From Pelagibacteraceae bacterium AG-426-M19 (GTDB lineage: Bacteria; Pseudomonadota; Alphaproteobacteria; Pelagibacterales; Pelagibacteraceae): a stretch of 64,000 nucleotides of DNA. The notes under the pieces were generated by a model. The model was not told where the DNA came from, made no database searches, and saw only the letters and a list, made by a program, of their open reading frames with translations. The DNA is taken from positions 62,001 through 126,000 of the forward strand of contig QCNW01000001.1 of the NCBI GenBank assembly GCA_003210025.1, read 5' to 3'. Numbering within the stretch: position 1 is the first letter of the stretch; every line of letters begins with the position of its first letter. The translations under genes and the position numbers were made by a program. This document shows, in pieces, positions 8,073 through 18,295 of the stretch.

Positions 8073-8543
8073 ATGTTTTTCGAAACTATGAAATCAATAG
8101 AAAATAATTTTGATGATCCGCAAGTAAATGAGTTGCTAACTAAGCATTTTATTGAATTGAGATCAGTTTCTCCTGAGGGGAGTTCGCATGTATTAGATAT
8201 ACCTGGATTAAAGGATCCAAGTATAAAATTCTGGAGTTTGTGGGAAAATAATGAATTAATTGGTTGTGGAGCTTTAAAATTATTTGATGAAACGCATGGA
8301 GAATTTAAATCTATAAGAGTTTCAGATAAATTTAGAAATAAAAAATATGGTGGAAAAATAATTTCACATCTTATTGAAAAATCTAAACAAATAGGAATTA
8401 CTAAACTAAGTGTCGAAACTGGTGCGGGTGATTTTTTTGCGCCCGCTAGAAAACTTTTTAAAAGTTTTGGTTTTAAAGAGTGTGGGCCTTTTGCGCACTA
8501 TAAAGATGATCCTAATTCGTGCTATTATTCAGTAGACATTTGA
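8073..8543 (+). CDS. GNAT-family N-acetyltransferase
   Basis: 156 aa GNAT fold. The acetyl-CoA loop is recognisable in the segment after FKSIRVS, RNKKYGGKIISHLIEKSK (Arg/Lys-x-x-Gly-x-Gly-like). It is followed by a strand and a C-terminal KLFKSFGFKECGPF motif similar to YsnE/PhnO-like acetyltransferases. The substrate is unknown. An alternative start at 8088 (MKSIENN) would trim five residues; neither start has a clear ribosome-binding site. The next gene follows after 10 bases. Confidence 0.8.
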   Translation: MFFETMKSIENNFDDPQVNELLTKHFIELRSVSPEGSSHVLDIPGLKDPSIKFWSLWENNELIGCGALKLFDETHGEFKSIRVSDKFRNKKYGGKIISHLIEKSKQIGITKLSVETGAGDFFAPARKLFKSFGFKECGPFAHYKDDPNSCYYSVDI

Positions 8544-8553
8544 GGAGTTTAGT

Positions 8554-8994
8554 TTGGAAGCTGATAAATCAAGACCATTTGTATTATATGTTGCTGAAAT
8601 CATTTATCGAAAGATATATGAAATCAAGATTAAAAATCCAAATTTAACTAATATTCAAGCTTTTGAAATATTTATTGCATCAGATGATTATAATGAAATT
8701 AGTTCAGGAAATTTTCATGATAAATGGTTTAAAGAACTTGAGAGCAATGACTACGTAGATAAATCTACAAAAAAAAAGATTAATCAAGAAACTATAAGAC
8801 TTTTACAAATACAAAAAGATACTATGATTAAACAATTAATGAAAATCCCAAAATTATATTATGCAAAAAGTCACTTTCCTTTGGAATTATCTCAAAGAGC
8901 ATTTGATCATTTGTGGAGAGTTTGTGAAAGTTATGAACTTTGGTGTAAAGAAACTAAACAAAATGGATTAATATTATTAAATTTAACAGAATAA
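8554..8994 (+). CDS. Hypothetical protein with TTG start, 146 aa
   Basis: The frame begins with TTG preceded by GAGGAG at 8542-8547, a good ribosome-binding site that decides the start. The protein is soluble, predicted mostly helical, and rich in Lys, Glu and aromatic residues. It has no signal peptide and no recognised motif; the C-terminal block AFDHLWRVCESYELWC is its most distinctive part. It sits between the GNAT gene and a large transporter gene, 3 bases before the latter. I do not recognise the family. Confidence 0.6.
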   Translation: MEADKSRPFVLYVAEIIYRKIYEIKIKNPNLTNIQAFEIFIASDDYNEISSGNFHDKWFKELESNDYVDKSTKKKINQETIRLLQIQKDTMIKQLMKIPKLYYAKSHFPLELSQRAFDHLWRVCESYELWCKETKQNGLILLNLTE

Positions 8995-8997
8995 TTT

Positions 8998-10614
8998 ATG
9001 AATAATAAAATTTTGAGATTTATAGATAGTACTTTAATAGATTTAGGAAGACAGTTTAAGTGGACCTATCTACCACCGCTGATGATTTATCTTGCCGCTG
9101 GTATTTCTGGACTAACAGGTATTGTTGGAACTTTTTTTGTTAAAGACTATCTAAACTTATCTGCTGCTTTTCTTGCTGGACTGGGTTTTTGGGCTGGAAT
9201 TCCATGGGCGTTGAAGATGCCTTTAGGTCATCTTGTTGATCTAATCTGGAATAAAAAAAATTACATGGTTTTTGTTGGAGCATCCTTAATCTCATTAAGT
9301 TTAATTATAATGTACGGTTTAATAATTCATACTGAATGGATGTCCTCAATTCTTTCAGTTGAAACATGGTTTGTAATCAGTGTTTTGCTAGCTCCGATTG
9401 GATATGTTGTGCAAGATGTTGTGGCTGATGCGATGACTGTAGAAGCCGTTCCTTTAGTTGATGACAGTGGAAATAAATTTTCAAGAGATGAAATCAAACT
9501 TATGCATACAACAATGCAAACTCTTGGAAGATTTGCAATAATTGGTGGAACTGTTTTAGTTGCTTTAGCTAACGTTATCCTCTTTAAAGGAGTAGACGAA
9601 CTTGAACAAGCAGATAAGATAAGTTTATACGGTTCAATTTATATATATGCTTTAATTATTCCAATTGTATCTGTACTAGGAATATTTCTTGCTTCATATC
9701 TAAAAAATCAAAAGAAAAGAAAACTTATTGAACAAGGTTTAGAGGGTGACCAAGATTATGCTCCTTCAGAGAAAACTGAAGTAAACTGGTGGATATTAGG
9801 TGGAAGCTTGGTTTTTGTTATTTTCACTTTAGGTATTGGATCATTCAAAGTGCCTTTTGCTCAAGAAATTGTTTTCGTAGGTTCAATGGTAATTATTCTA
9901 TTTTTAATGAATAAATTAGTCAAAGAACTTCCTCAGGATTTAAGACTTACTGTTGTAGGCACAGCAATAATAATTTTTATATTTAGAGCAATGCCAGGAC
10001 CTGGTCCAGGTTTATCTTGGTTTGAAATTGATGTACTTGAATTCAATGAACAATTTTTTTCAGTATTATCACTTATAGCTTCAGTTTTAACACTTGTAGG
10101 TATTATCTTATTAAGACCATTTATGGCAAACAACTCAATAGCTAGAATAATAGTAATTTTATCTGTTGCAGGCGCCATTTTATTTTTACCAAGTGTAGGT
10201 ATGTATTATGGATTTCACAATTGGACATCATCTATTACTAATGGAGTTGTTGATGCCAAGTTTATTGCAATATTAAATACTGCACTTGAGTCACCTTTGG
10301 GACAAGTCTCAATGATACCTTTGCTCGCGTGGATTGCTAAAAATGCTCCGTCGCACTTAAAAGCAACTTTCTTTGCAGTATTCGCATCTTTTACAAATCT
10401 TGCTTTATCAGCAAGTGCTTTAGGGACTAAATATTTAAATGAAATTTATGTTATTACTAGAGAAGTAAAAGATAAGGTAACAAACGCTATTCTTACCACT
10501 GCCGATTATTCAGATCTAGGTATTTTGTTGATAACAGTAACACTAATAACTTTAATAATTCCAATTGTGTTTGTGGTTATTATTCAAAAAACTAAATTTA
10601 AAACTTCAGAATAA
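8998..10614 (+). CDS. BT1/MFS-like 12-TM transporter
   Basis: 538 aa with about 12 hydrophobic helices and a charged central loop (residues about 238-260, KNQKKRK...). The first helices include GISGLTGIVGTFFVKDYLNL and WAGIPWALKMPLGHLVD, similar in pattern to the BT1 folate/biopterin transporter branch of the major facilitator superfamily, where P-W-x-x-K-P-x-x-G-x-x-D follows helix 2. Substrate not determined. A pteridine or folate substrate would suit a window full of folate enzymes, but that is inference; a plain MFS permease is the alternative. Confidence 0.65.
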   Translation: MNNKILRFIDSTLIDLGRQFKWTYLPPLMIYLAAGISGLTGIVGTFFVKDYLNLSAAFLAGLGFWAGIPWALKMPLGHLVDLIWNKKNYMVFVGASLISLSLIIMYGLIIHTEWMSSILSVETWFVISVLLAPIGYVVQDVVADAMTVEAVPLVDDSGNKFSRDEIKLMHTTMQTLGRFAIIGGTVLVALANVILFKGVDELEQADKISLYGSIYIYALIIPIVSVLGIFLASYLKNQKKRKLIEQGLEGDQDYAPSEKTEVNWWILGGSLVFVIFTLGIGSFKVPFAQEIVFVGSMVIILFLMNKLVKELPQDLRLTVVGTAIIIFIFRAMPGPGPGLSWFEIDVLEFNEQFFSVLSLIASVLTLVGIILLRPFMANNSIARIIVILSVAGAILFLPSVGMYYGFHNWTSSITNGVVDAKFIAILNTALESPLGQVSMIPLLAWIAKNAPSHLKATFFAVFASFTNLALSASALGTKYLNEIYVITREVKDKVTNAILTTADYSDLGILLITVTLITLIIPIVFVVIIQKTKFKTSE

Positions 10615-10617
10615 TTT

Positions 10618-11196
10618 TTATTCAGCTTTATAGCCAAATTCTAAACAAGCATCAGTTATTGAATGGTAAAGAGATTCACCAAAACTTCTTAAAGCAAATA
10701 TTCTTACTTTTCTTGGATTTGAACTAATAAAATCAATAGTTATTGTAATTGCATGAAAAGCAGAATTAGAGCATTTTTCTTCATCAAGACCATCTAAATT
10801 TAACGGACAACCTTTTTTCAATACTTCATCTACCAAAGAACCTTCTAATTCAAGTATTGTTCTTGAATGAGATAGATCAGTTAATGCAAAATCATCATGA
10901 CTTAGATTTTCTAAAATAGATTTTTCTATTTCTTTATTTGTTGAAACGACTAACCAATTATCAGGTCCCATCCATAAAATTCTTGTATTTTTATTTGAAG
11001 AAACCAAAAGTGTCTCAGGTAAATTTAAATTATCTATTTTTATTTTATCAATACTAATTGAAGATTTTTTATATTTAACAATTTGATAAATCAAAACATC
11101 TTTGATTTCTCTAATATTTATTAGCTCATCTTTACTATCGTGATTGCCAAACAATCCATGTTTATGAATATTTTCTAGTGCAGAAACATTTTTCAT
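10618..11196 (-). CDS. soxG: Sarcosine oxidase/N-methylglutamate dehydrogenase gamma subunit
   Basis: 192 aa SoxG-like small subunit; the RILWMGPDNWLVVS and SHSRTILELEG blocks are characteristic of this GcvT-like gamma chain. It helps shape the folate and substrate cavity of the heterotetramer. It is last in the minus operon soxB-soxD-soxA-soxG and overlaps the alpha gene by 4 bases (ATGA). The same family includes MgdD of N-methylglutamate dehydrogenase, and sequence alone does not decide between sarcosine and N-methylglutamate. Confidence 0.85.
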   Translation of the reverse strand: MKNVSALENIHKHGLFGNHDSKDELINIREIKDVLIYQIVKYKKSSISIDKIKIDNLNLPETLLVSSNKNTRILWMGPDNWLVVSTNKEIEKSILENLSHDDFALTDLSHSRTILELEGSLVDEVLKKGCPLNLDGLDEEKCSNSAFHAITITIDFISSNPRKVRIFALRSFGESLYHSITDACLEFGYKAE

Positions 11197-14189
11197 GATC
11201 TAACTCTTTTTCCTTCAGGGTCAACATAATGTGAAGATATAACTTCTACTTCAATTGATTTATTTTTTAATGGTGATACCGCAAAAAACTTTTTACCTAT
11301 CATATTTTTTCCATCTTTCATTATTGCCAGAGAAAATGGATTATTATTTTCTACACTCCAACAAGAAGAAGAAACGTGACCAAGTTTAGGGTTTGGTAAT
11401 TTTGCATTCTGATCTTGGACGATATGAGATCCTTCAGGAATACTAGACTTTCTATCAATTGGAATAAGTCCAACAATTTTTTGTCTGCTCTCAACATTAA
11501 ATGCTTCTCTCCCTAAAGAATTTTTGCCGATAAAATCTTTTTTCTTTGAAACTAATCCATTTAATGAAACATCTGATGGGATTGTTCGACCATCTAATTC
11601 TGGCCCTGCAACGTGTCCCATTTCTATTCTTAATGTTGACAAAGCTTCAGTTCCATAAGGCTGATTTCCAAAATCTTTTCCTACTTCCATCATTTTCTCC
11701 CACATGAACATGCCATGATCTGATTTGACATTAATCTCATATGCAAGCTCACCAGAAAATGAAATTCTAAAAATTCTTGATGGAACACCAAAAAATTCAG
11801 CTTCTTTATAGCCCATAAAAGGCAATGCATCATTTGAGACATCTAAGTCTGGATATAATTTTGATAACATGTCTCTAGATTTAGGTCCAGCAATTGCAGC
11901 CCCTGCCCATTGTTCAGTTGTAGATACAACGTTTACATTTAATTCTGGCCAAACAATTTGAAGATAATATTCTAAGTGAGATAAAACATTTGCAGCTTGT
12001 GCGGTTGTAGTTGTCATATGATAATGATTTTCTGAAATTCTTGTTGTTGTTCCATCGTCCATGACAATTCCATCTTCTCTAAGCATCAATCCATATCTGG
12101 CTTTTCCAACAGGTAATTTCATCCAAGCATTTGTATAAACTCTATTTAAAAATTCTGCTGCGTCTGGACCTTTAATATCAATTTTTCCTAATGTTGTTAC
12201 ATCGCATATACCAACATTCTCTCTAACATTTTTTGCCTCTCTCTTTGAAGCTTCAAATAAAGTTTCACTTCCTAGCTTATAATATCGAGGTCTTTTCCAA
12301 GCACCTGCATCAACAAATACAGCATTATTTTTCTCATGCCATTCATGCATTGGGGTTTTTCTAGTCGGCATATATTCCATACCTACTTCACGACCAACTA
12401 TTGTCCCGATTGTAATTGGTGTGAAAGGTGGTCTAAATGTTGTGTGTCCTACTTCAGGAACTATTTTATTTTCTACATTAGATACCAACTGAAGACCATT
12501 TAAATTACTTGTACGACCTTGATCTGTTGCCATTCCAAGAGTTGTATATCTTTTGACGTGCTCTATTGATCTGTAACCTTCTCTTAGTGCGATTTCTATA
12601 TCAGATACAGATACATCATTTTGAAAGTCAACAAATCTTTTTGGATTTTCATTTTTAGGTAACGGCATACACCAAAATTTATCATGAGCTCCATATTTCT
12701 TTTCATTTACATTTGGAATTGTAATTTCTGTTTTAGTCTCTGTAATTTTTGCGGAAAGATTTGAACCATTTTCAAAACCATGTTTTAAACTTTCTTCTAA
12801 TGTAAATGATCCATTTGCTGCACCGACTGATGTCTCATGTTGTTTTTTCTTATCTGGAATAAATGCATCAATTTTTTCTTCATACTTAAGTTTATTTCCT
12901 GATTGTGATGCTAAATGAACAGATGGTGTCCAAAATCCAGACACGCAAATGCAATCACATTCTATAGTTTCAATTTTCTCAAAAGAATTTTTATCTTTAT
13001 TCAGTTTACCAATTTTTGCAGATTTAACTTTTTTGTATCCATTAGCAACAATAACACCGTGAGAAAATCTTATATCAATTCCCTTTGATTTAGCTTCATC
13101 AATTAATTCTGATGAATGTTCTTCTCTTGTATCTAATATAATTGGTTCAACATTATTTTTTTTGAACTCTAAAGCTGTTTCATATGCACTGTCGTTATTT
13201 GTAAATATTAAAGGTTTCTTTCCAACCAATACTCCGTAGACTTTCATATATTCTTTCGCAGCTGCTGATAAAAATATTCCTGGAGTATCATTGTTGCCAA
13301 ACACAATTGGTCTTTCAATTGAACCAGTTGATAAAATTGTTTCTTTGGCTCTAATATACCAAAGTCTTTGTCTTGGGGTGAATTTTGATTTTTTCTCTAA
13401 ATGATCACTAACTCTCTCAAACATTACCAGCATGTTATGATCATAGTAACCAAAAACTTGAGATCTATTTTTTACAGTGACATTAGGCATAGATTTTAAT
13501 TCAGTAATTATTTTTTCCGCCCAATCTTTTCCTGACAAGTTATCGATGCTTACATCATCGGTTAAAAGTGTTCCTCCAAATCTTGGTTTATCCTCAGCTA
13601 AAATTACTTTTGCTCCATTTTTTGCAGCAGCATAAGCGCTTGCTAATCCAGAGGGTCCAGATCCAGTAACCAATAAATCACAATACTCAAATTTATGTTC
13701 ATATCGTTCTTTATCTTTTTCTATTGAAGCAACCCCTAGTCCTGCGGCTTTTCTAATGAAAGGTTCGTAAATTTTATACCAGAAGCTTTTAGGCCACATA
13801 AATGTTTTGTAATAAAACCCAGCAGGGAAAAACATTTTTAAAAAATTATTAATTGCACCAATATCAAAATTTACTGATGGCCAACAGTTTTGGCTAGTAG
13901 CTGATAAACCTTCAACGAGTTCCATTTCTGTTGCATTAACATTTGGCTCTGAATGACCGTTGAATTCTACTTGAAGCTTTGCGTTTGGCTCCTCTACTCC
14001 TGCACCAAAAAATCCTCTTGGTCTATGATACTTAAAACTTCTACCAACTAGGTGTATTCCATTTGCAATCAAAGCAGATGCAATTGTATCACCTTCATAT
14101 CCAAATAATTTTTTACCATTAAAAGTAAAAGATATTTTTTTGTTTCGATTAATTAATCCCTCTTTATTTAATCTAAATGATTGGCTCAT
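11193..14189 (-). CDS. soxA: Sarcosine oxidase/N-methylglutamate dehydrogenase alpha subunit
   Basis: 998 aa, full length for the alpha chain. Order: an N-terminal Fer2_4-like domain (about 15-100) lacking an iron-sulfur Cys set, a dinucleotide-binding domain (TGSGPSGLASAYAAA, about 170), a middle flavoprotein region, then a GcvT-type folate domain in the C-terminal 400 residues (GKIDIKGPDAAEFLNRVYT onward). The subunit accepts electrons and channels the imine to THF to give 5,10-methylene-THF. It overlaps soxD and soxG by 4 bases each. It may be MgdC, because mgsABC and gmaS are in the same window. Confidence 0.92.
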   Translation of the reverse strand: MSQSFRLNKEGLINRNKKISFTFNGKKLFGYEGDTIASALIANGIHLVGRSFKYHRPRGFFGAGVEEPNAKLQVEFNGHSEPNVNATEMELVEGLSATSQNCWPSVNFDIGAINNFLKMFFPAGFYYKTFMWPKSFWYKIYEPFIRKAAGLGVASIEKDKERYEHKFEYCDLLVTGSGPSGLASAYAAAKNGAKVILAEDKPRFGGTLLTDDVSIDNLSGKDWAEKIITELKSMPNVTVKNRSQVFGYYDHNMLVMFERVSDHLEKKSKFTPRQRLWYIRAKETILSTGSIERPIVFGNNDTPGIFLSAAAKEYMKVYGVLVGKKPLIFTNNDSAYETALEFKKNNVEPIILDTREEHSSELIDEAKSKGIDIRFSHGVIVANGYKKVKSAKIGKLNKDKNSFEKIETIECDCICVSGFWTPSVHLASQSGNKLKYEEKIDAFIPDKKKQHETSVGAANGSFTLEESLKHGFENGSNLSAKITETKTEITIPNVNEKKYGAHDKFWCMPLPKNENPKRFVDFQNDVSVSDIEIALREGYRSIEHVKRYTTLGMATDQGRTSNLNGLQLVSNVENKIVPEVGHTTFRPPFTPITIGTIVGREVGMEYMPTRKTPMHEWHEKNNAVFVDAGAWKRPRYYKLGSETLFEASKREAKNVRENVGICDVTTLGKIDIKGPDAAEFLNRVYTNAWMKLPVGKARYGLMLREDGIVMDDGTTTRISENHYHMTTTTAQAANVLSHLEYYLQIVWPELNVNVVSTTEQWAGAAIAGPKSRDMLSKLYPDLDVSNDALPFMGYKEAEFFGVPSRIFRISFSGELAYEINVKSDHGMFMWEKMMEVGKDFGNQPYGTEALSTLRIEMGHVAGPELDGRTIPSDVSLNGLVSKKKDFIGKNSLGREAFNVESRQKIVGLIPIDRKSSIPEGSHIVQDQNAKLPNPKLGHVSSSCWSVENNNPFSLAIMKDGKNMIGKKFFAVSPLKNKSIEVEVISSHYVDPEGKRVRS

Positions 14190-14455
14190 CTTATTTCTTC
14201 TGTGACTTTTGCTGTTTGGAAAATTTCATGTGTAGCGGTGTCTCTTTGCACCTTAATCCATTGTCTACATCCAGCTATGTGTTGCCATAACTCTATATGT
14301 TTCCCTCTTGGACTTTTTCTCATATAAACAAAATTATCCCAATCTTCACTTGATACTTCTTCATTTATATTAGGTCTTTTTACAGTTGCATCACCTCCAT
14401 ATGAAAATTCTTTTTGTGCTCTTAAACCGCAATAAGGACATTTGATGTATAACAT
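14186..14455 (-). CDS. soxD: Sarcosine oxidase/N-methylglutamate dehydrogenase delta subunit
   Basis: 89 aa SoxD family. The zinc site is visible: Cys6 and Cys9 in CPYCG, His59 and Cys63 in HIAGC. The subunit is structural in the heterotetramer. The gene sits 3 bases after the beta-subunit gene and overlaps the alpha-subunit gene by 4 bases, the standard beta-delta-alpha-gamma order also used by mgdABCD. Length and motifs are normal for the family. Confidence 0.92.
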   Translation of the reverse strand: MLYIKCPYCGLRAQKEFSYGGDATVKRPNINEEVSSEDWDNFVYMRKSPRGKHIELWQHIAGCRQWIKVQRDTATHEIFQTAKVTEEIR

Positions 14456-14458
14456 TTT

Positions 14459-15715
14459 TTAACCAATCCAGGTTTTAGTTCCTAAACCTTTTTCATCTAA
14501 AAGATGGCCTGTAGAAAATCTGTTTAATCTTAATTCTGAATTTAATTCATGAACTTGATCTTGTGCTATTGTATGGGCAAATGTCCAACCTGAGACAGGA
14601 GTTGATTTAAAACCCCCATAACACCATCCGCAATTTAAATATAAACCTTCAATATGAGTTTTATCAATTATTGGTGAACCATCCATAGACATATCCATGA
14701 TCCCTCCCCATGTCCTTAACATTTTTAATCTACTTAAAAATGGAAACAAAGCTAAGCCACCTGTCAATACATGTTGTATAGTTGGCAAGTTGCCTCTTTG
14801 AGCATAACTATTATATCCATCAAGATCACCGCCCATTACCATCTCGCCTTTATCTGATTGACTTATATAAAAGTGGCCTGCACCAAAAGTTACTACTCCG
14901 TCTAATAATGGTTTTACAGGTTCTGAAACACAAGCTTGAAGCACATGAGTTTCTATCGGTAGTGTCATATTTAATTTTTCAGCTAATATATTTGTGCTAC
15001 CTGCAACACATAATCCAACTTTTTTTGTTTTAATATCTCCTCTTGAAGTTCTAATTCCTTTTATCTTTCCATTAACAACATCAAAACCAGTGACCTCACA
15101 ATGTTGTATAATATCTACTCCCATATCATCTGCTTGACGTGCATAACCCCAAGCAACAGCATCATGTCTTGCGGTACCAGCGCTTGGTTGCATTAAGCCT
15201 CCAAAAATTGGGAAACGTACTTCATCACTAAAGTCAGCCATTGGAATCAATTTTTTAACTTCTTCTCTATCTAATAACTTTGCATCTATTCCATTTAATC
15301 TCATAGAGTTTCCTCTTCGAGCGTAGGCGTTCATTTGAGCATCTGAGTGGGCTAAGTTTATTATTCCCCTTGGAGAAAACATCACATTAAAGTTCAGTTC
15401 TTGACTTAAGTTTCTCCATAAATCCATTCCAAATTCATTAAATCTTGCATTAGCATCGTACATAAAATTTGATCTTATGATCGTTGTATTTCGACCAACA
15501 TTTCCACCACCAATCCAGCCTTTCTCAATGATAGCTACATTTCTAATATTATGTTCTTTTGCTAAATAATATGCAGTAGCAAGACCGTGTCCTCCACCTC
15601 CAATGATGACTACATCATATTCACTTTTTGGAGTTGGATCTTTCCAAGCAACTTCCCAATTTTGGTGATTGGAGAAAGCGTTTTTGATTAGACTAAATAC
15701 TGAATATTTCTGCAT
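14459..15715 (-). CDS. soxB: Sarcosine oxidase/N-methylglutamate dehydrogenase beta subunit
   Basis: 418 aa DadA/SoxB-type flavoprotein. The FAD Rossmann motif is GGGGHG at 39-44. His184 in GTARHDAVAW matches the position of the His that carries covalent FMN in heterotetrameric sarcosine oxidases. The C-terminal block GGIMDMSMDGSPIID is typical. It oxidises the N-methyl amine (sarcosine or N-methylglutamate) to an imine. First gene of the minus operon; the 121-bp region upstream is shared with the divergent fhs. The true substrate needs phylogeny or an assay. Confidence 0.9.
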   Translation of the reverse strand: MQKYSVFSLIKNAFSNHQNWEVAWKDPTPKSEYDVVIIGGGGHGLATAYYLAKEHNIRNVAIIEKGWIGGGNVGRNTTIIRSNFMYDANARFNEFGMDLWRNLSQELNFNVMFSPRGIINLAHSDAQMNAYARRGNSMRLNGIDAKLLDREEVKKLIPMADFSDEVRFPIFGGLMQPSAGTARHDAVAWGYARQADDMGVDIIQHCEVTGFDVVNGKIKGIRTSRGDIKTKKVGLCVAGSTNILAEKLNMTLPIETHVLQACVSEPVKPLLDGVVTFGAGHFYISQSDKGEMVMGGDLDGYNSYAQRGNLPTIQHVLTGGLALFPFLSRLKMLRTWGGIMDMSMDGSPIIDKTHIEGLYLNCGWCYGGFKSTPVSGWTFAHTIAQDQVHELNSELRLNRFSTGHLLDEKGLGTKTWIG

Positions 15716-15836
15716 TCGTAAGTTTTATAAAATTAAATATAAGTTTTTGCTAATTTTTTTTATATATATTTTTTAGATGTTTAAATACGTGACAAAAAAG
15801 GATAGTAATTCTGCTCATTAATAAGTAATTAGATTT

Positions 15837-17516
15837 ATGTCAAAATCAGATATCCAAATTGCACGAGAAGCAAAAATGAAACCCATAAATGAGATTTTGG
15901 GTAAAATTAATGTTCCAGACGAACCAAGTGCTTTTAGTCCTATGGGACGTCATATTGCTAAAATAAATTTAGAATATTTAGATAGTTTAAAAGATAAACA
16001 AAATGGAAAATTAATTTTAGTTACTGCTATTACACCAACTCCTGCGGGTGAGGGAAAAACTACTACTTCAGTTGGTTTAAATGATGGATTAAATAAAATT
16101 GGTAAAAATTCTATAGTGTGTTTACGTGAACCTAGTTTAGGTCCTTCATTTGGAATGAAAGGTGGGGCAGCAGGTGGAGGATATGCTCAAGTTGTTCCAA
16201 TGGAACAAATCAATTTACATTTTACGGGGGATTTCCATGCAATTACATCTGCTCACAATTTATTGTCAGCGTTAATTGATAACCATATTTATTGGGGAAA
16301 TAAATTAAACATAGATGTAAGAAGAGTAGTTTGGAGAAGAGTCATGGATATGAATGATAGATCTTTAAGATCTATCAATATTAATTTAGGTGGAGTTGCT
16401 AATGGTTTTCCAAGAGAAGACGGTTTTGATATTACGGTAGCATCTGAGATAATGGCTATCTTTTGTTTAGCAAATGATCTTGAAGATTTGGAAAAGAGAA
16501 TTGGTAATATTACAGTTGCTTATACTAGAGATAGAAAGCCTATTTTTGCAAAAGATTTAAATGCTCATGGACCAATGACTGTTTTGTTAAAGGAAGCAAT
16601 TAGACCTAATGTAACTCAAACTTTAGAAAATAACCCTGCCATTATCCATGGTGGTCCTTTTGCGAATATTGCTCATGGATGTAACTCTGTGATAGCAACT
16701 AAAGCAGGTTTAAAACTAGCTGATTACGTTGTAACTGAAGCTGGATTTGGAGCAGACCTAGGAGCAGAAAAATTTTTAGATATTAAATGTAGAAAATCAA
16801 ATTTAAAACCTGAGTGTGTAGTTATTGTTGCAACAATTAGAGCATTAAAAATGCACGGTAGCGTAGCTAAAGATGATTTAAAAAATGAAAATGTAGAAGC
16901 GTTAAAAAAAGGTTTAGTGAATTTAGAAAGACACATTGAAAACGTAAAAAAATTTGGTTTACCAGTAGCGGTTGCTGTTAATCATTTTGTTGCTGATACA
17001 GATAATGAGGTAAAAGAGTTAATAAATTCTTGTGATAAAATGGGAGTTAAAGCTACTTTATGTACTCATTGGTCAAATGGTGGCGAAGGGACAAAAGAAC
17101 TTGCTTCACATGTTGTAGATTTAATTGATCAAAAACAAGCAAATTTTAAATTTTTATATGATGAAAAAACACCTTTGTTAAAGAAAGTTGAAACTGTTGC
17201 AAAAGAAATATATCGAGCAAACGAAGTTGTTGCTGACAGTAAAATAAAAGATCAATTAAAATCTTTTGAAGAAGCGGGTTATGGAAATTTACCTATATGC
17301 GTAGCAAAAACACAATATAGTTTTTCTACTGATCCAAACGCAAAAGGTGCTCCAACAGGCCATTCATTACCAATTAGAGAAGTAAGATTATCTTCAGGTG
17401 CAGAATTTATTGTTGTTATATGCGGAGCCATCATGACAATGCCAGGACTTCCTAGAGTTCCTGCAGCAGACTCTATTAAGCTTAATGAAAAAGGTGAAAT
17501 AGAAGGCTTGTTCTAA
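15837..17516 (+). CDS. fhs: Formate-tetrahydrofolate ligase
   Basis: 559 aa, full-length FTHFS. The ATP-binding P-loop [12 protein letters not shown] (about residues 62-73) and conserved blocks such as [19 protein letters not shown] and the C-terminal [11 protein letters not shown] are present. It interconverts formate plus THF plus ATP with 10-formyl-THF; in C1-oxidising bacteria it can run toward formate and ATP. It is divergent from the soxBDAG operon, which feeds methylene-THF, so the two flank one regulatory region. Its stop codon overlaps the convergent amidotransferase gene by 4 bases. Confidence 0.97.
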   Translation: MSKSDIQIAREAKMKPINEILGKINVPDEPSAFSPMGRHIAKINLEYLDSLKDKQNGKLILVTAITPTPAGEGKTTTSVGLNDGLNKIGKNSIVCLREPSLGPSFGMKGGAAGGGYAQVVPMEQINLHFTGDFHAITSAHNLLSALIDNHIYWGNKLNIDVRRVVWRRVMDMNDRSLRSININLGGVANGFPREDGFDITVASEIMAIFCLANDLEDLEKRIGNITVAYTRDRKPIFAKDLNAHGPMTVLLKEAIRPNVTQTLENNPAIIHGGPFANIAHGCNSVIATKAGLKLADYVVTEAGFGADLGAEKFLDIKCRKSNLKPECVVIVATIRALKMHGSVAKDDLKNENVEALKKGLVNLERHIENVKKFGLPVAVAVNHFVADTDNEVKELINSCDKMGVKATLCTHWSNGGEGTKELASHVVDLIDQKQANFKFLYDEKTPLLKKVETVAKEIYRANEVVADSKIKDQLKSFEEAGYGNLPICVAKTQYSFSTDPNAKGAPTGHSLPIREVRLSSGAEFIVVICGAIMTMPGLPRVPAADSIKLNEKGEIEGLF

Positions 17517-18295
17517 TTTAAATTATTTAGCCAATTTTCTAATTCTCTCATTCTTGCATCTTTATTTGAAATTTTATTTTCATCTTCTATAATTTTTACA
17601 TGAGAGTCTATTTCCGTTTGGTCAATAAATGCTTTTTTTTCTAAAAGTCGGTCTCTCCTAAAATGAATTAAGCTTATCATTTTGGCATAAGTTATCTCTG
17701 GGTGATATTGTATTCCCCATACATTCGTTGAACCAACATTAAAATTTATACCCATGACTTTATTTATTGGATTTGATGAAAGTAATGTAGAGCCCTCAGG
17801 CAATTTTACAACTTCATCAAAATTAAATGCAGGGGTATTAAATTTTTTATTTTTATTCTTATAAATCGGGTGTTTAAGACCGTTTTCGTTTATTTCTATA
17901 TCATGAGCTATTCCTCTATGAGCACCAATAGGGCATTTCTTTACTTCACCGCCAGCAACCGTTACTGCAACTTGCATTCCCCAACATATTGCGAATATGT
18001 TTTTTATATTCTTTTGACATTCCCTCATAAAGTTTATTTGTCTTCTTATTTCTGGAGTATCATTGTAAATATTTAAACTACTACCACCCCATATCATTCC
18101 ATGATATTTAGTTAAATCTTTAGCTACTTCATTAATATTTCCATCTGATGAAGGATTAACAACGTCAATTTCTAATTGATCTGTAAAATAACTAATACTA
18201 TCTTTTAAACTTTCAGTATGAGTTTTAATTCCACCATCTGTAAAACTTTGATTTTCTTCTCTAAGGTTACCTTCAACTATAAGAATTCTTTTCAT
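17513..18295 (-). CDS. Class I glutamine amidotransferase (GMP-synthase-like)
   Basis: 260 aa GATase1 domain. The nucleophile is Cys104 in AICWGMQ, and the catalytic His198/Glu200 pair is in QYHPE, so the triad is intact. There is no synthetase domain, so it acts alone or with a separate partner. The last 40 residues form a charged, helical extension. It overlaps the upstream Fe-alcohol dehydrogenase gene by one base and the convergent fhs gene by 4 bases. Substrate unknown. Hydrolysis of a gamma-glutamyl compound from methylamine metabolism is a guess from context. Confidence 0.8.
   Translation of the reverse strand: MKRILIVEGNLREENQSFTDGGIKTHTESLKDSISYFTDQLEIDVVNPSSDGNINEVAKDLTKYHGMIWGGSSLNIYNDTPEIRRQINFMRECQKNIKNIFAICWGMQVAVTVAGGEVKKCPIGAHRGIAHDIEINENGLKHPIYKNKNKKFNTPAFNFDEVVKLPEGSTLLSSNPINKVMGINFNVGSTNVWGIQYHPEITYAKMISLIHFRRDRLLEKKAFIDQTEIDSHVKIIEDENKISNKDARMRELENWLNNLN

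Noticed and set aside
15716-15836. Operator or riboswitch between soxB and fhs
   Set aside because: The region is very AT-rich with only short AT palindromes that would occur by chance; no conserved RNA motif was recognised.
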